Assembly (NCBI RefSeq): GCF_026914265.1
Contig: NC_069135.1
Span: 30,939,238-31,003,237, forward strand
Reading direction: 5' to 3'
Source of the DNA: Mya arenaria
Taxonomy: Eukaryota > Mollusca > Bivalvia > Myida > Myidae
DNA: 64,000 nucleotides
Part shown: one piece after another, positions 34,435-45,562 of the stretch
How positions within the stretch are numbered: the stretch's first letter is position 1
Layout of the letters: the number at the start of each line of letters is the position of its first letter
Notes under the pieces: generated by a model
Database searches by the model: none
Told to the model about the DNA's origin: nothing
What the model saw: only the letters and a program-made list of their open reading frames with translations
Translations under genes and position numbers: made by a program

Positions 34435-35046
34435 CAATATCGTTAGTATACTGACAGTGTTTCGACAATTCCATTTCCGGTCAATGGCCGCATAAACAAA
34501 GCGAAAATAGATAAGAAGAATTTATAGAAAATATAGAAGACGATAGCCTGCAGAAGTTAATAAACTGACAATTTGTGAAACTGTAGTGAACATTTAGCCT
34601 TCCATGACTTTGTGAACTAGTTAGCTCGACAGAAAGACATTAATTATTGTGAAAATCAAAAAGCCAAGGTCAAACGTTGTTTTTTTCAGTGTTCTCTCCC
34701 CTGTGTATTTATTATTTATTTCCCTTTAGCTTTCGGTTATATTTAGGCTACTGCTTGACTAAACTAAATTCTAAATTTAAACCCTTCAGTAGTATTTAAT
34801 CAAATGTCAAGCAGTTTCACCTTTATTTCAATAAAATTTGTGAGCTTATTTATCGGTGCATTGGACTTTTTATTATTTTTAATAACAATAACAATATTTT
34901 TTAACAATATTTATTACACCAATATTATTTACACAACATCTTATACAAAAGTCTTAGCATTTTAGCATTCCTACATATAGGGGCTAGGTTCCCCAGTAAA
35001 TTTTATTATTTGCTTGTTGATTTTATTACAAATTTAATTGTTAACA
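34435..35046. other. Flank and possible 5' UTR of the plus-strand LINE
   Basis: No gene is visible. The stretch from about 34980 (GGGGCTAGGTTCCCC) to the ATG at 35047 probably belongs to the LINE 5' UTR. The true 5' end cannot be fixed without another copy. Confidence 0.35.
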
Positions 35047-36850
35047 ATGGCTGGTGATACCTTTCTTTAAAAAAACAATACCAGGAGACAGTCAAACGAC
35101 CTGTCTCCTGTGCTTGGGGAGGCACTGTGCTCCAGGGATAGTCCTCATTTAACTCATAACACTATGATGCACAAGTGTATCCTTCGAGCTATTGTAGGGG
35201 GGTGTGAAGCTGACCAGCCAGGGGTCCATATTCAAACTGGCATCAGAACTGGGTCAGCTCCTCCCCCGCCTGGTCAAACGATCAGTCCCACTAGCCTCTG
35301 GGGCCCTTCTCCTGGAACTGGTTTCTGCCCAGGCAATTGTCAAGTTAATAAATATGGGCATTTTTAAATTCATGGGGGTTGACTGTCGTGCTTCCCTACC
35401 CCACTCCCTACACAAAGTTCGTGGAGTGTTGGCTGGGGTCCCCGAGAATGAGGACCTGGCGGGCCTTGGGGATCGTCTGGAGTTGCCGCCAGGCGTCCAG
35501 TGCCATATTTTGGGGTTGGAGCGTCTGGAGGCCCCACCACCACCGGGATTACCCCGGCTGGTGGGGATAAGTTTTATCACCCAGACGAGCCTCCCGAGGT
35601 ACGTCAGGGTGGGTGGCACGAGCCTTATCTTATATGTTCACCCTAGACAAGAGGACCCTGATAGGTGTTTTAAATGTCAGGGGTTTGGTCACAAGGCCCC
35701 TAAGTGTACACTTTTATTAGCATGTGCTAGGTGCGCTGGTCTACATTCTTCTAGGGATTGCAAAAACCCAAACCGCAGATGTAAAAACTGTGGTGATGTC
35801 CACTCAGCTGCCTACAGGCAGTGTGTCTCTTTCTTAAAGGCCAGAGTCATCGCAACCATAATGGCTGCCCATTGTATAACCTGGCAGGCAGCTGAGGGGA
35901 TATTCCATGAAATGGACTCAAAATTTTCTCAAAATTTCAACCACCATAACTCTGCCATAAACCGGTCCACCCATAACTCTGTTACAATGGCACAACAAAA
36001 ATGTAACCCTGGGATATACAAGGGATATGAAACAACCCCAAACAGGGGTCATAGCCCAACAATAAATATGGCCATACCCACAAAGGGTAATAACTCAATG
36101 CCACTGGCCAACAAAAACAACTCCACAAAAGTTGTCTCCCAGGAATTTCCCAAGGTCATTAAAAACACCCCCCCACCAATGGATGGGGGTCAAATGGCAT
36201 CAACACCAAAAAGCCAAGACCGGTCGGTTGAACCCTTGTCCGGCGCTTTGGGGTCAGAGACACTGACCACTGTCAGTGACTGCTCTGACTTCAATGTGAC
36301 GGACAGGGACTCAATGGTGTCCATTCATTCTTCTTTCTACAAAAGCATAAGTGAAGTGGTGGCCATTGAGGAGACACCAGTAAAGAGCCAGCCACCAACA
36401 TACCGTGCGGTAGAGTCCCAGACGTCCCCCATTCCAAATCATATTAAAATCTCAAACAATCATTTTAAAATAATGGGGGAAAACCATGACTCTACAATTG
36501 TAATAAAAGATCTCATTACTCTAATCAAAAATGTTATTTTGGATAAAGCAAGACCGTCTGGGCCTCATTTGGAAAAATATATAGAAAATAGAATTAAGAC
36601 AAACTTGGTGAAATCTAAAAATGAAAGAAAAGCAGGCAATTCTGGAAATTTAGTACAAGACCGCAGGGTTGAGGTGGCTCGTCCCTCAAGGCCATCACGC
36701 AACCTGCCAGCGCACCACTACAGGGGTCCCTCGACACCTGGTAAACTGAGGGCTGGGAGGATGAGTCGTAGACTTTACTCACAGTCTCCAATGGGCAAAA
36801 CCCAAAGGTCTAATCTCCTCTGCAGGTTCAACAACATTCTTAATGGATAG
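35047..36850 (+). pseudogene. LINE ORF1, gag-like protein with three CCHC knuckles
   Basis: This would bind element RNA and help form the ribonucleoprotein. From about 35204 the frame is open to TAG at 36848-36850. It holds CFKCQGFGHKAPKC, CARCAGLHSSRDC and CKNCGDVHSAAYRQC at about 35668-35825. The region before them (GISFITQTSLPRYVRVGG) resembles the fold that precedes the knuckles in I and Jockey elements. The C-terminal half is rich in Asn, Ser, Pro and Lys and looks disordered. A likely start is the ATG at 35047 (MAGDT), but frames change at least twice between there and 35204, so the N-terminus is broken. The stop overlaps the ORF2 ATG by eight bases. Confidence 0.8.
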
Positions 36851-39800
36851 GGATCTAAAAATATTATCATTCAACTGTGGGGGTCTTTCATCTAGTAAAC
36901 ATTCAGAGTTAAAACATCTAACAGATATAAATAGTATTGATATATTGTGCATTCAAGAAACTAAATTTAAGGGGAATACATCAAAATCAATCCCCGGCTA
37001 TTATACAGAGTTTATAAATCATACAAACTTAAATGATAATGTAGCCGGTGGGTTAGCAATTTATATAAAGCACAATATCCAATACCAAACTCTTTCAATC
37101 ACTGTTCCGTTAAAAATTGATGGCGGCACAGCCATAGAGGCACTGGCAATTATTGTTTACCCAACAAAGCACCAACCCTTTGTTCTTATAAATGTCTACT
37201 CTCGGGGCTGTAACATTCAGGCTCTTACTACACTCGAGAGTAATATACGGAGTAAAACAAATATAATGAAACTGGTATACATTGGGGACTTCAATGCACA
37301 TCACCCAGTGTGGGGCTGCTCCAAAGTCTGTAAATATGGTGAGGACGTCTGTACTTGGATGGAAGACTCAAACTTGGTAGTCCTGAATGATGGTGCACCC
37401 ACCAGGTTTGATGCACAAGGTAATTACACGTGCATTGACCTCACCATAGTCAGTGTCTGTTTGGCAGGTGTCGCGTCATGGGGGGTCCTAGACGACAATC
37501 TTGGGTCGGATCACTTTCCTTGCCTTATAGTCCTCCACAATGTTAATATTGGAGGGTCAAATTCACATGAGACTTGCCAACCATCCTTCAACTTTGAAAA
37601 GGCTGATTGGTGTGAATTCAAAAGATTGTGTCTGGGACTCTCTCTCTCTGACTTTGATCTGGAAGAGCTGGAACATTTTAATCGGCAGTTGACTGATAAA
37701 ATCCTATCCATAGCTGAGAGTTGTATTCCCTCCTCTTCCGGTAAGCGGCCCAAACGTCAAACGGTCCCATGGTGGACGGACGAATGCTCCAAGGCTGTAC
37801 AGGGTAGAAAAAAGGCATTAAATAACCTAAAAAGAAATCCCTCACCTGATAATTTAATTTTATATAGGTCTTTGGAAACAGAAGTTAAGAGGGTGATTTT
37901 AAGGGTCAAAACTCAGAATTGGAAAGATTTCTGTGAATCTGCTAGGTTAAATAAGTCAAATAGTAAGGATTTTTGGAACAAGGTTCACAGAATAAAAGGT
38001 CATTCTACCTGCCCTGTACCACTACTTAAATACAGAGACAAAATTGCTAAAAATCCCCTTGAAAAGGCTCAATTTTTAATAAAACAAATTACAAATCAAT
38101 ATCTAGTGATAGTAATCTTCCACCTGAAAATTTGGCCTTCCAAACACGGTTCGAGAAAGAACATAAAGATATTTTAAACGAGCCAGGGGACAACTCAACA
38201 CCACTAAATTTACCTTTCTCACTTAGTGAGCTAAGGTCAGCCATTGCTAGCAGGAGAAAGTCCGCCACTGGGGCTGATAGAATATCCTATCTGATGTTCG
38301 GGCACATGCCGGATGCAACCCTTCAAATCTGGCTGCATCTGTATAATATGGTCTGGCGGGGTGGGGTGGTTCCTTCCGAGTGGAAAGCAGCCCATGTTGT
38401 GCCTCTTCCAAAGCCTGGAAAAGACAAAAGCGACCCTAAGTCATACAGGCCCATTAGTCTAACATCTCATGCGGGCAAACTTCTCGAAATCATGGTTAAA
38501 AACAGACTTGAGCACGTGCTTGAATCCAATGGAATTCTTAACCGCTTCCAATCCGGGTTTCGGAAAGGACGGAGCACATTGGATCAGCTTGGTCGTCTAC
38601 AACACGATGTCACATATGCCAAAAATAGAAGTCGCTATGTCCTTGCTATTTTTCTGGATTTACAGGCTGCGTTTGATTTGACATGGCATTTTGGAGTACT
38701 CCAAAAGCTGCGGAAATATGGCATAACTGGTAACTGTTTTCACTATCTCAGAGCTTTTCTAGAGGGCAGAAAGATCATGGTCAGAGTTGGGGGAGAGATA
38801 TCGGATCCTGCAGAACTATCACGAGGAACGCCCCATGATGATGACTCCGGCACATGGCGAATGGGGTCCAACTTGAAAGACCTGAAAATAAGAGCACAAA
38901 AAGGTCTGGACTCCATTTGGAATTGGTCCATAGATTGGGGCTTCAAAATTTCAACAACAAAAACTGTAGGCATGCTGTTTGGCAACAATCCAAGGCAAAC
39001 CGTGGACGTATTTTTAGGAGGTCAAAAGATCATCTTTGAAAAAGTTGTACGTTTTTAAGGCCTTTATCTTGACCCACGTCTTTCATTTGTACAACATTTT
39101 AAGATCATAAAAGAAAGATGTGAAAAGGACTTAAATCTAATGAGAATGTTATGTGGAACAGATTTTGGGTCAGACAAACACAGTCTATTGGTCATATATA
39201 AGTCCTTAATACGTTCAAAAATAGACTATGGTGCTCAAGTCTATGCTAATGCCTCGCCAAACAGTCTTAAGATCTTGGAAAATATACAAAATAAAGCCCT
39301 TCGAATAGCTCTGAGAGCCCTTCCCTGTACCCCTGCATGCATGCTCGAGGAAGAGGCGGGGATACTTCCCTTGGCCCTGCGGAGGAGACAACAAATCATA
39401 AACTTCTGGGCTAGGGTACAGTCCCGGAAAATAGGTAACCCTGTAAGTGACCTCTTTGGGACCGGCTTCTTCATCAAGGCAAAATATGACAAGGGTAAAC
39501 ATAGAGCGATGCCTTTTGGCGCTTACACCCAAAGCATTGTTGAGGAGGCTGGGCTCAAAGATGTAAGTGTGGCAGACCTGAGGCCGTCTAAGGTTCCTCC
39601 GTGGACCCTCCAGGACCCTTCAGTTGACATTTATATCTCTAAAAAATTAACGAAATCAGACTTGCCGCACCTCGTCAAAGCTGAAACTCTCTCTTATATT
39701 GATCAAAATTATGCTGAGCATTTAAAAATTTACACAGATGGATCTAAAAACCCAGAAACCGGCATAGTTGCATGTGCCTTTTATATTCCATCCAAAAATA

Positions 39801-40455
39801 TCAAAAATATTAAAAGACTCAGCAACCATCTCTCCATATTTTCGGCTGAACTTTTGGCAATTAAAGATGCACTGGACTGGGTTATCAGTAACAAGCCCAT
39901 ACATACTGCTATCCTTTCAGACTCGCTATCATCATTGCAGTCTATACAAAACAGAGGTAGCAGCTCCAGACCTGATTTGATAAAAGACATTTTGGAACAA
40001 AATGATAAGTGTCTGGAGAAAAACTTAATGGTTACCATGGTATGGGTCCCAGCTCATGTCGGCCTGAAGGGGAATGAAGTGGTTGACGGGCTTGCAAAGG
40101 AGGGCCTCAGGCGTGTGGAGGTGAATGATCCGGTCCCTCTAGCACCCACAGAGGTCTATTCACTAGCCCGCCGGCACGTCATAAATGAATGGCGGTCGGC
40201 GAGGACACCTAAAACATACATTAATACATTTGATAGGACCTCTGTGAGTCTCCAGCCTCCAAATAAACTTCCCACATTCTGTTACACTGTGACACTTACA
40301 GGGGACAGAGGGCAGAACTTAGGGCAGGCCTAACTTTTTCTGGTTTGGATTATAATATAAACAATATTCTAAACCCCAGCAAGGCTGCCCAGAGGTCTGT
40401 CTTCAGGTCACTTGCCAAATTCCTGGTTGACTGCCAGATAACCGACAAAATTTAG
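36843..40455 (+). pseudogene. LINE ORF2, endonuclease-RT-RNase H with internal deletions
   Basis: The endonuclease runs from ATG 36843 (LSFNCGGLSS, CIQETKF, IGDFNAHHPVWGC, LGSDHFPC). A frameshift near 38101 precedes the RT (SATGADRISY, YRPISLTSHAGKLLE, NRFQSGFRKGRST, FLDLQAAFD). At about 38833 the sequence jumps from ELSRGTPH to DDSGTW, so the block that normally holds the QG...LSP motif and the start of the catalytic F/YADD is gone. TAA at 39056-39058 interrupts VRF-GLYL. RNase H is intact in sequence (IYTDGSKN, FSAELLAIKDALDW, ILSDSL, VPAHVGLKGNEVVD). Near 40285 a second deletion removes the C-terminal zinc region and shifts the frame. The original end (SVFRSLAKFLVDCQ) closes at TAG 40453-40455. 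Confidence 0.87.
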
Positions 40456-41559
40456 ACATAATATACAATGTGTTGTATATCATAATATACAATATGTTAC
40501 AATATTTTTAATTATATTTTTATTTTTATTTATAAAGGTCGGTTGTCTGGAAGCTGTCGGCACTTTTAATTAATTGCCCCATAACTGGATTTAGCATTCT
40601 CTATTAAATACTGTCAGGAACAGTCTAATTTAATATGTTGTTCATTTTTGAACATCATATATATATATAATCTAAGCTATTATTTACATTTTTAATTTAT
40701 ATTTTATCTTATTAAATTATTAATGTTACCTCTTTTACCGGCAGCTTTATCCTACCCAGGTCAGGTGTCGGGAAGGTTCCATTCAGTACCCCAAGACTCC
40801 TAGCAAAAATAACATTTAATTATCTATCATAAATTGAAAAACTAAGTGAATAATACAAGGCCTAGCCAAATATTCTTAGTAACAAATTATACAGGTTGGA
40901 AATTAGTAACAAAACTTTGACCAACCACAACTAAATCTTAAAAGCTTAAATAGTAGCCTTACAATTTTGTTTACTATAATCTTTATAGTATTCACCGTGG
41001 GAAACACATTCCAACGGTCACGTGATTTTCATTGATCAAGTTTGTTTATACTCTCGATCGTGAGAAATACCTATCGATCAGTAGTATATATCGTAGTCAT
41101 ATAATTGTGCACACTCTGACCCGTATAAATACTACTAGTGGTGTGTGTTTTATTTAACAATCATTGTGAATTTAACGGTAAAATTACCCTTCGATAGTCC
41201 GTCTGTTTAATCCTCCGCCATTGAGTGAATTTGTCACGTGACACTTTCCTCCCACATGGTATCTCCTTCAATGGAGAGTATTCAAGTAGCCTAAATCATG
41301 GCACCCGGCGAACTCGTTCTTTTCTCTATCCCGGGGTGGGAAAAATAGCACAAGCATTCACAATTAATTCCTTTTTTATTTTTCAAGCATTAAACCCCAT
41401 ACATTTATGGGAAGAAGGGCTTCTGGGAGTTTGTTTATATGTTGCTTTAATAGTTCACCAGCCGTTGTATATTATAAATTTACCGTTCCTCCGGGATGAG
41501 AATCCTTTTTATGTAAATAATGTATATAACATTTTAAATTATTATATAATATTTTAACA
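40456..41559. other. LINE 3' UTR and AT-rich flank, no gene
   Basis: Up to about 40800 this is probably the 3' UTR of the plus-strand LINE (repeated ATATACAATATGT-like words). From 40.8 to 41.56 kb I see no supported gene. Short frames near 41225-41557 have no motifs. Confidence 0.4.
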
Positions 41560-41577
41560 GTGGCCCTGAAAAGGATC
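41560..41577 (-). promoter_or_regulatory. Degenerate histone-type 3' stem-loop motif
   Basis: The minus strand reads GATCCTTTTCAGGGCCAC. Replication-dependent histone mRNAs end in a stem-loop like GGCCCTTTTCAGGGCC followed by ACC. The loop and right arm fit, but the left arm has a mismatch and a wobble. No histone coding sequence lies upstream on the minus strand. The LINE tail is there instead. Confidence 0.25.
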
Positions 41578-41610
41578 GTTTTTTTTCTTATAGTTAGTAA
41601 AGTCTTTGTT

Positions 41611-41630
41611 CAACTCAACTCAACTCAATA
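41611..41630 (-). repeat. (TTGAG)n 3' tail of the LINE
   Basis: Four CAACT-type pentamers on the plus strand (the last imperfect) end the similarity to element sequence. Short microsatellite tails in place of poly(A) are typical of several LINE clades. Confidence 0.6.
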
Positions 41631-41911
41631 TTCTTTTATTATATCACAGTTTACATTTAAGTAAAAGCATGTGAAAACGCAATATATATATGTTAACACA
41701 GGTATAAATATGTGGGTTAATGGCGGCTACACAACAGGTTTAGAGTTTATCATTATACAAAACAAATATAATTAGTAAGTAAGGGGAATGTGGTTAGTTT
41801 AAATATTATTATTTATTTTTTTATAAAAAAACAAATTCATTTATTTGAATTAGGATACAATATGATCGGTATAGTTATGAGATATCAAATGAAAAACTAT
41901 AAAATACATGA

Positions 41912-44900
41912 TCAGATTCGTTTAAAGTGATTAACTAAGATTTTAACAAAAAATGCTGTTTTCCTTAAGGTATCCGGGTTCATACAATTTAAAACTTCAC
42001 TAAAGTGTAAGACACTAGGTCTTGAGTAAAAACGACTACTTATGTATTGTTTTCTGGTAGGATTAAAAAATGGACATGTAAGTAAATAGTGCAGTTCGTC
42101 ACCGATATCGTTTAGATTACAAAACGTACACTTTCTATTGACATGTGGTACAGCTTTCTGTCTCCATCTACCGACTTCGATAGGGAATTTATGATTACTA
42201 GTGCGGAAATGCAAGAATGTAAAACGTAGAGATTTGGGTAAAATATTAAGGTACTTCTCAAATTTAATATCAGACTTAAACAGAGAATACATTTTACCCT
42301 TAGACGAAAGATTAAATTGTTCAAAACAGTTTTGCTGAAATTGGTCTACAAGGTTAGATTTCACAAGTTTACTGATATGTTTTACAGGTACTCTTGTTTG
42401 GTTATGCCAAACGTATGAATAACCCGTTGAATCAAGTATTGACTTGATGTAACTGGTCCAGGCTGAATTATTACTATGTAAAATGCCTTTATATATCAGA
42501 AAACTTATTTTCGAGTCATGGGATGAAACGAGTTTACTCCAGTAACTAATCATTCTGGTTTTAACTATGGTGTTAAGGGGGTATCTACCCAGTTCCGAGT
42601 AGAGCATGTACCGTGGAGTACTTTTTCTAGTATATGTAATCCGTCGCAAAAAATTACAGTGAAGTTGCTCCAACAGATCAAGGTTTTCAAAACCCCAGAC
42701 TTCACAACCGTACGTTAGAATCGGGACAATGGTAGAATCAAAAAGCTTCAGTTGTATGTCCAAAGGCAAGTCTAGGTTATTAATTCTAAGAAATAGAGCA
42801 TACATTGCTTTGTTAGCCTGGCTTATTAAATATTTACGGCAGTATAAAAAGCTACCGGTGGACGAGAAATATACACCTAGGTATTTGTATTCCTTGACTA
42901 TCTCTAGCGCTTGGTTAGCAATGCTAAAGTTAAATTTCTTTAGATTTCTGGCACCAAAGACAATTATTTTAGTCTTTGAGAGGTTAATATTTAGTTTCCA
43001 TTGCAAACAGTAGTCTTGGAAACAGTTAAGACTTTTTTGAAAATCACGTTCATTGTCTGCAAAAAGTACAGTGTCATCAGCATACAAGAGAATAAGTAAC
43101 TGAAGGTACATAATTGTCTCATTAGCATCTACTTCTATAGAAACACTAGAACATGTTCTTTTAAGGAATTCTTCTAAATCGTTTAGGTAAATAGAAAATA
43201 AAATCGGAGAAAGATTTTCTCCCTGACGAACTCCACAAAAGCTTGGGAACATAGGAGACAGATGCCCATTGATGGAAACGCATGATTTTATATCATTATA
43301 CATATTTTTTATGACTGTGAGGATTTTACCTTGTAGGCCAGTTTGCATTAGCTTATGCCACAGGCCAGCTCGCCAGACAGAGTCAAATGCGGCAGAAAAA
43401 TCAATAAATGAGCAAAACAGTTTCTTTTTCTGGGCCCTTAGTTTACTTATAAGGAAATGCAATGTAAGAATATGATCGCAGGTTGAATAATTTGCGCGAA
43501 ATCCGGCTTGGTTCTCGTTTAATAAGTTATTATTATAGAGGAATGTGTTGATGCGTTCATTAAGGATAGACGTGAATAATTTGCCTAAACAACTAAGAAT
43601 GGTAATCGGCCTATAATTTTGGGGGTCGGTAGGAGAACCCTTGTTTTTAAAAATTGGCTTTATTGTCCCGATTAGCCATGCATCCGGGAGAATACCAGTT
43701 TCAAGAATTATATTGAAAAGTGTACAGAAGGTTGGCACCATATCGGCGCGCGAGGCTTTAAAATATTCATTGATAATATTATCAAACTGCGACGATGTTT
43801 TACCATTCTTACTTTTCAGTATCATTTTGTTAATTTCGTCATGTTCTATTGGCCTATTTAACAGATCGGTTTCGGCGCTAGAGAAGCTCGGGTGGTTATT
43901 ATCCGATATATGATCATTCGCGTCAACGACGTCATTGATTTTTTTGAAATAATGAAAAAAATCGTCTATAGGGGGTGACTCATGTTTAGATACGTTGGTA
44001 ACCTTGTTCAAGTGGTTCCAGTAATCTTTAGGATGTTTTGAATGGAGTTCTCGAAGTTTGTATTCTGCTGTATGCTTGTGTTTTGCGACATACGTATTCA
44101 TTGTAACTTTATAATGCTTACTCGCAGTATGTAATTTTTCTTTGTTCGAAGTCGATTTATTCATATTATAAGCTTTCCGTGCTTTATTGTATAGCGACCG
44201 CGCCTTCTTGCACTGTAGGCCGAACCACGGCCTTTTCGTGCTATATGTATATTTTGTTGGATAGGTGTTATTACTTATTTTTTGAGAGAATGTTTTAAAA
44301 GCCGATTCTTTGAACAGATTAGCAATATCTTCAGTAATTGTATTGAGGAATAATCGCGTATTTGACCGTGGGGGATTACGCAACCGGTTATCAATAGATT
44401 CTTTGTCGGTACTGTTCAGGTTGAACACGAATTCCTCGTGTTTTTCCTGCTGCCATTTAGGATGACGGGTTGGATTTCGCGAGCTAGAGGTAATGTTTAC
44501 ATTTGTTTGTGTATTGGAAATATCGATAGTGACAATTGTTGACAGTAAGCTATGACCATCCGAAAAAAGTGGATCGACTTCAATTATTTCGAAGTCATTC
44601 ACCGAACAGAGTAAATGAGATGATGCAATACTATAATCGATAACAGAACTATTACGAAATGTGTAATATCCAGAGTGGGCATCGTTACCAAGACGTCCAT
44701 TTAATAAAAAAAGATTGTTGGACTTACATATATTTAACAACTTATATCCATGGTTGTTAATTTTACGACATTGTGAATTGCGTGACAATGGCAGATTCAG
44801 GTCAGTTAAAACTCGTGATGTATTAAGAGAACTTAATGTTTCTTCGTCTAATCTGAAGTGCTTTGATAGAAAATCATCAAAATCTTCAAAATCGGGCATA

Positions 44901-45544
44901 TTAGATGTGTATGCATTACAGTCTCCTGTCAGGAAAATCTTTTTGTATGTTATACACTTGTCAGAGACATCATTTTGAAATTCTGAAAATTCGTCTTCGT
45001 TAAAAAATCTAGACTGATCGGGTGGGACATAGATGTTGCCTATTATTATACAATCGTTATTTGATAAGCTTAACTTTAGCCAATGAACATATTCATTATT
45101 AGATTGGATAATTTCCACTTTATGATTTAAACTATTGTGAACAAAGAAACCGAGACCCCCGGATTTCCGGAGATACTTTTGTGACCTTGGTTTAGAATAA
45201 AAGTGATAATTATCCAAACTTATGATATCAAAATTGTCAATTTTAGTCTCCTGGACACAGAAAATATTAAAATTCTCAATTAGATCAACAAATTCTGGAT
45301 AGTTAAGCCTTGTCTTTAGGCCACACACGTTGAGTGAGCCAATATTTAAATCTAAAGCATCATAACAGAGGTCATTCGACAAATTATTATTTCTATTTTC
45401 AGGATGCTGTATACTACCAGAATCACTTTTCATCGTTTCGTTATGGGAATTAATCAAAGATTGGAATTCTTCAGAAGAGATATGGGCACAATGAAGTTTC
45501 GAAGATGAGCACGGGCGTGTTACACAAACGTCACAGAATGCCAC
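41912..45544 (-). CDS. LINE ORF2: AP endonuclease, reverse transcriptase, CCHC
   Basis: ORF2 nicks target DNA and reverse-transcribes the element RNA at the nick. The frame is open for about 1,210 codons with no defect. The endonuclease covers about residues 66-335 (LNIGSLNVCGLK, FCVQETKID, LTGDCNAY, SDGHSLL). The RT follows from about 615 (YRPITILSCLGKLF, NENQAGFRANYST, FIDFSAAFDSVW, GVRQGENLSPILFSIYLNDL) with the catalytic YADD at 821-824. CTFCNLN...HYLLTC at about 1138-1157 is the usual C-terminal zinc motif. The codon at 45544 is GTG. The first ATG in frame is about 37 codons later, still before the endonuclease. The frame is continuous with ORF1 except for one TAG. The intact state suggests recent insertion. 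Confidence 0.92.
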   Translation of the reverse strand: MAFCDVCVTRPCSSSKLHCAHISSEEFQSLINSHNETMKSDSGSIQHPENRNNNLSNDLCYDALDLNIGSLNVCGLKTRLNYPEFVDLIENFNIFCVQETKIDNFDIISLDNYHFYSKPRSQKYLRKSGGLGFFVHNSLNHKVEIIQSNNEYVHWLKLSLSNNDCIIIGNIYVPPDQSRFFNEDEFSEFQNDVSDKCITYKKIFLTGDCNAYTSNMPDFEDFDDFLSKHFRLDEETLSSLNTSRVLTDLNLPLSRNSQCRKINNHGYKLLNICKSNNLFLLNGRLGNDAHSGYYTFRNSSVIDYSIASSHLLCSVNDFEIIEVDPLFSDGHSLLSTIVTIDISNTQTNVNITSSSRNPTRHPKWQQEKHEEFVFNLNSTDKESIDNRLRNPPRSNTRLFLNTITEDIANLFKESAFKTFSQKISNNTYPTKYTYSTKRPWFGLQCKKARSLYNKARKAYNMNKSTSNKEKLHTASKHYKVTMNTYVAKHKHTAEYKLRELHSKHPKDYWNHLNKVTNVSKHESPPIDDFFHYFKKINDVVDANDHISDNNHPSFSSAETDLLNRPIEHDEINKMILKSKNGKTSSQFDNIINEYFKASRADMVPTFCTLFNIILETGILPDAWLIGTIKPIFKNKGSPTDPQNYRPITILSCLGKLFTSILNERINTFLYNNNLLNENQAGFRANYSTCDHILTLHFLISKLRAQKKKLFCSFIDFSAAFDSVWRAGLWHKLMQTGLQGKILTVIKNMYNDIKSCVSINGHLSPMFPSFCGVRQGENLSPILFSIYLNDLEEFLKRTCSSVSIEVDANETIMYLQLLILLYADDTVLFADNERDFQKSLNCFQDYCLQWKLNINLSKTKIIVFGARNLKKFNFSIANQALEIVKEYKYLGVYFSSTGSFLYCRKYLISQANKAMYALFLRINNLDLPLDIQLKLFDSTIVPILTYGCEVWGFENLDLLEQLHCNFLRRITYTRKSTPRYMLYSELGRYPLNTIVKTRMISYWSKLVSSHDSKISFLIYKGILHSNNSAWTSYIKSILDSTGYSYVWHNQTRVPVKHISKLVKSNLVDQFQQNCFEQFNLSSKGKMYSLFKSDIKFEKYLNILPKSLRFTFLHFRTSNHKFPIEVGRWRQKAVPHVNRKCTFCNLNDIGDELHYLLTCPFFNPTRKQYISSRFYSRPSVLHFSEVLNCMNPDTLRKTAFFVKILVNHFKRI

Positions 45545-45562
45545 ACTCCCCGCGCAACCCTA
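45542..45562 (-). promoter_or_regulatory. Single TAG codon between in-frame ORF1 and ORF2 (readthrough or reinitiation site)
   Basis: ORF1 ends CTC TAG at 45562-45560 and the same frame continues GGT TGC GCG GGG AGT GTG without another stop for 1,216 codons. No ATG lies at the start of ORF2. A UAG followed by G and a G-rich stretch is like known readthrough contexts such as gag-UAG-pol of gammaretroviruses. Reinitiation at the ATG about 37 codons into ORF2 is the alternative. Confidence 0.6.

Larger units (their letters stand above)
35047..40800 (+). mobile_element. Degenerate I-group (Nimb/I-like) LINE
   Basis: A two-ORF non-LTR retrotransposon: ORF1 with three zinc knuckles, then ORF2 with an AP-type endonuclease, reverse transcriptase and RNase H. 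An RNase H after the RT together with a knuckle-bearing ORF1 is typical of the I group. Both ORFs are damaged, and two internal deletions remove catalytic or C-terminal parts. The 3' UTR after 40455 is AT-rich, and no long poly(A) is visible. Both ends are approximate. Confidence 0.85.

Noticed and set aside
41225..41557. Plus-strand frame of 110 codons
   Set aside because: There is no motif, domain, homologous copy or splice support, and it lies in AT-rich flank between two LINEs.
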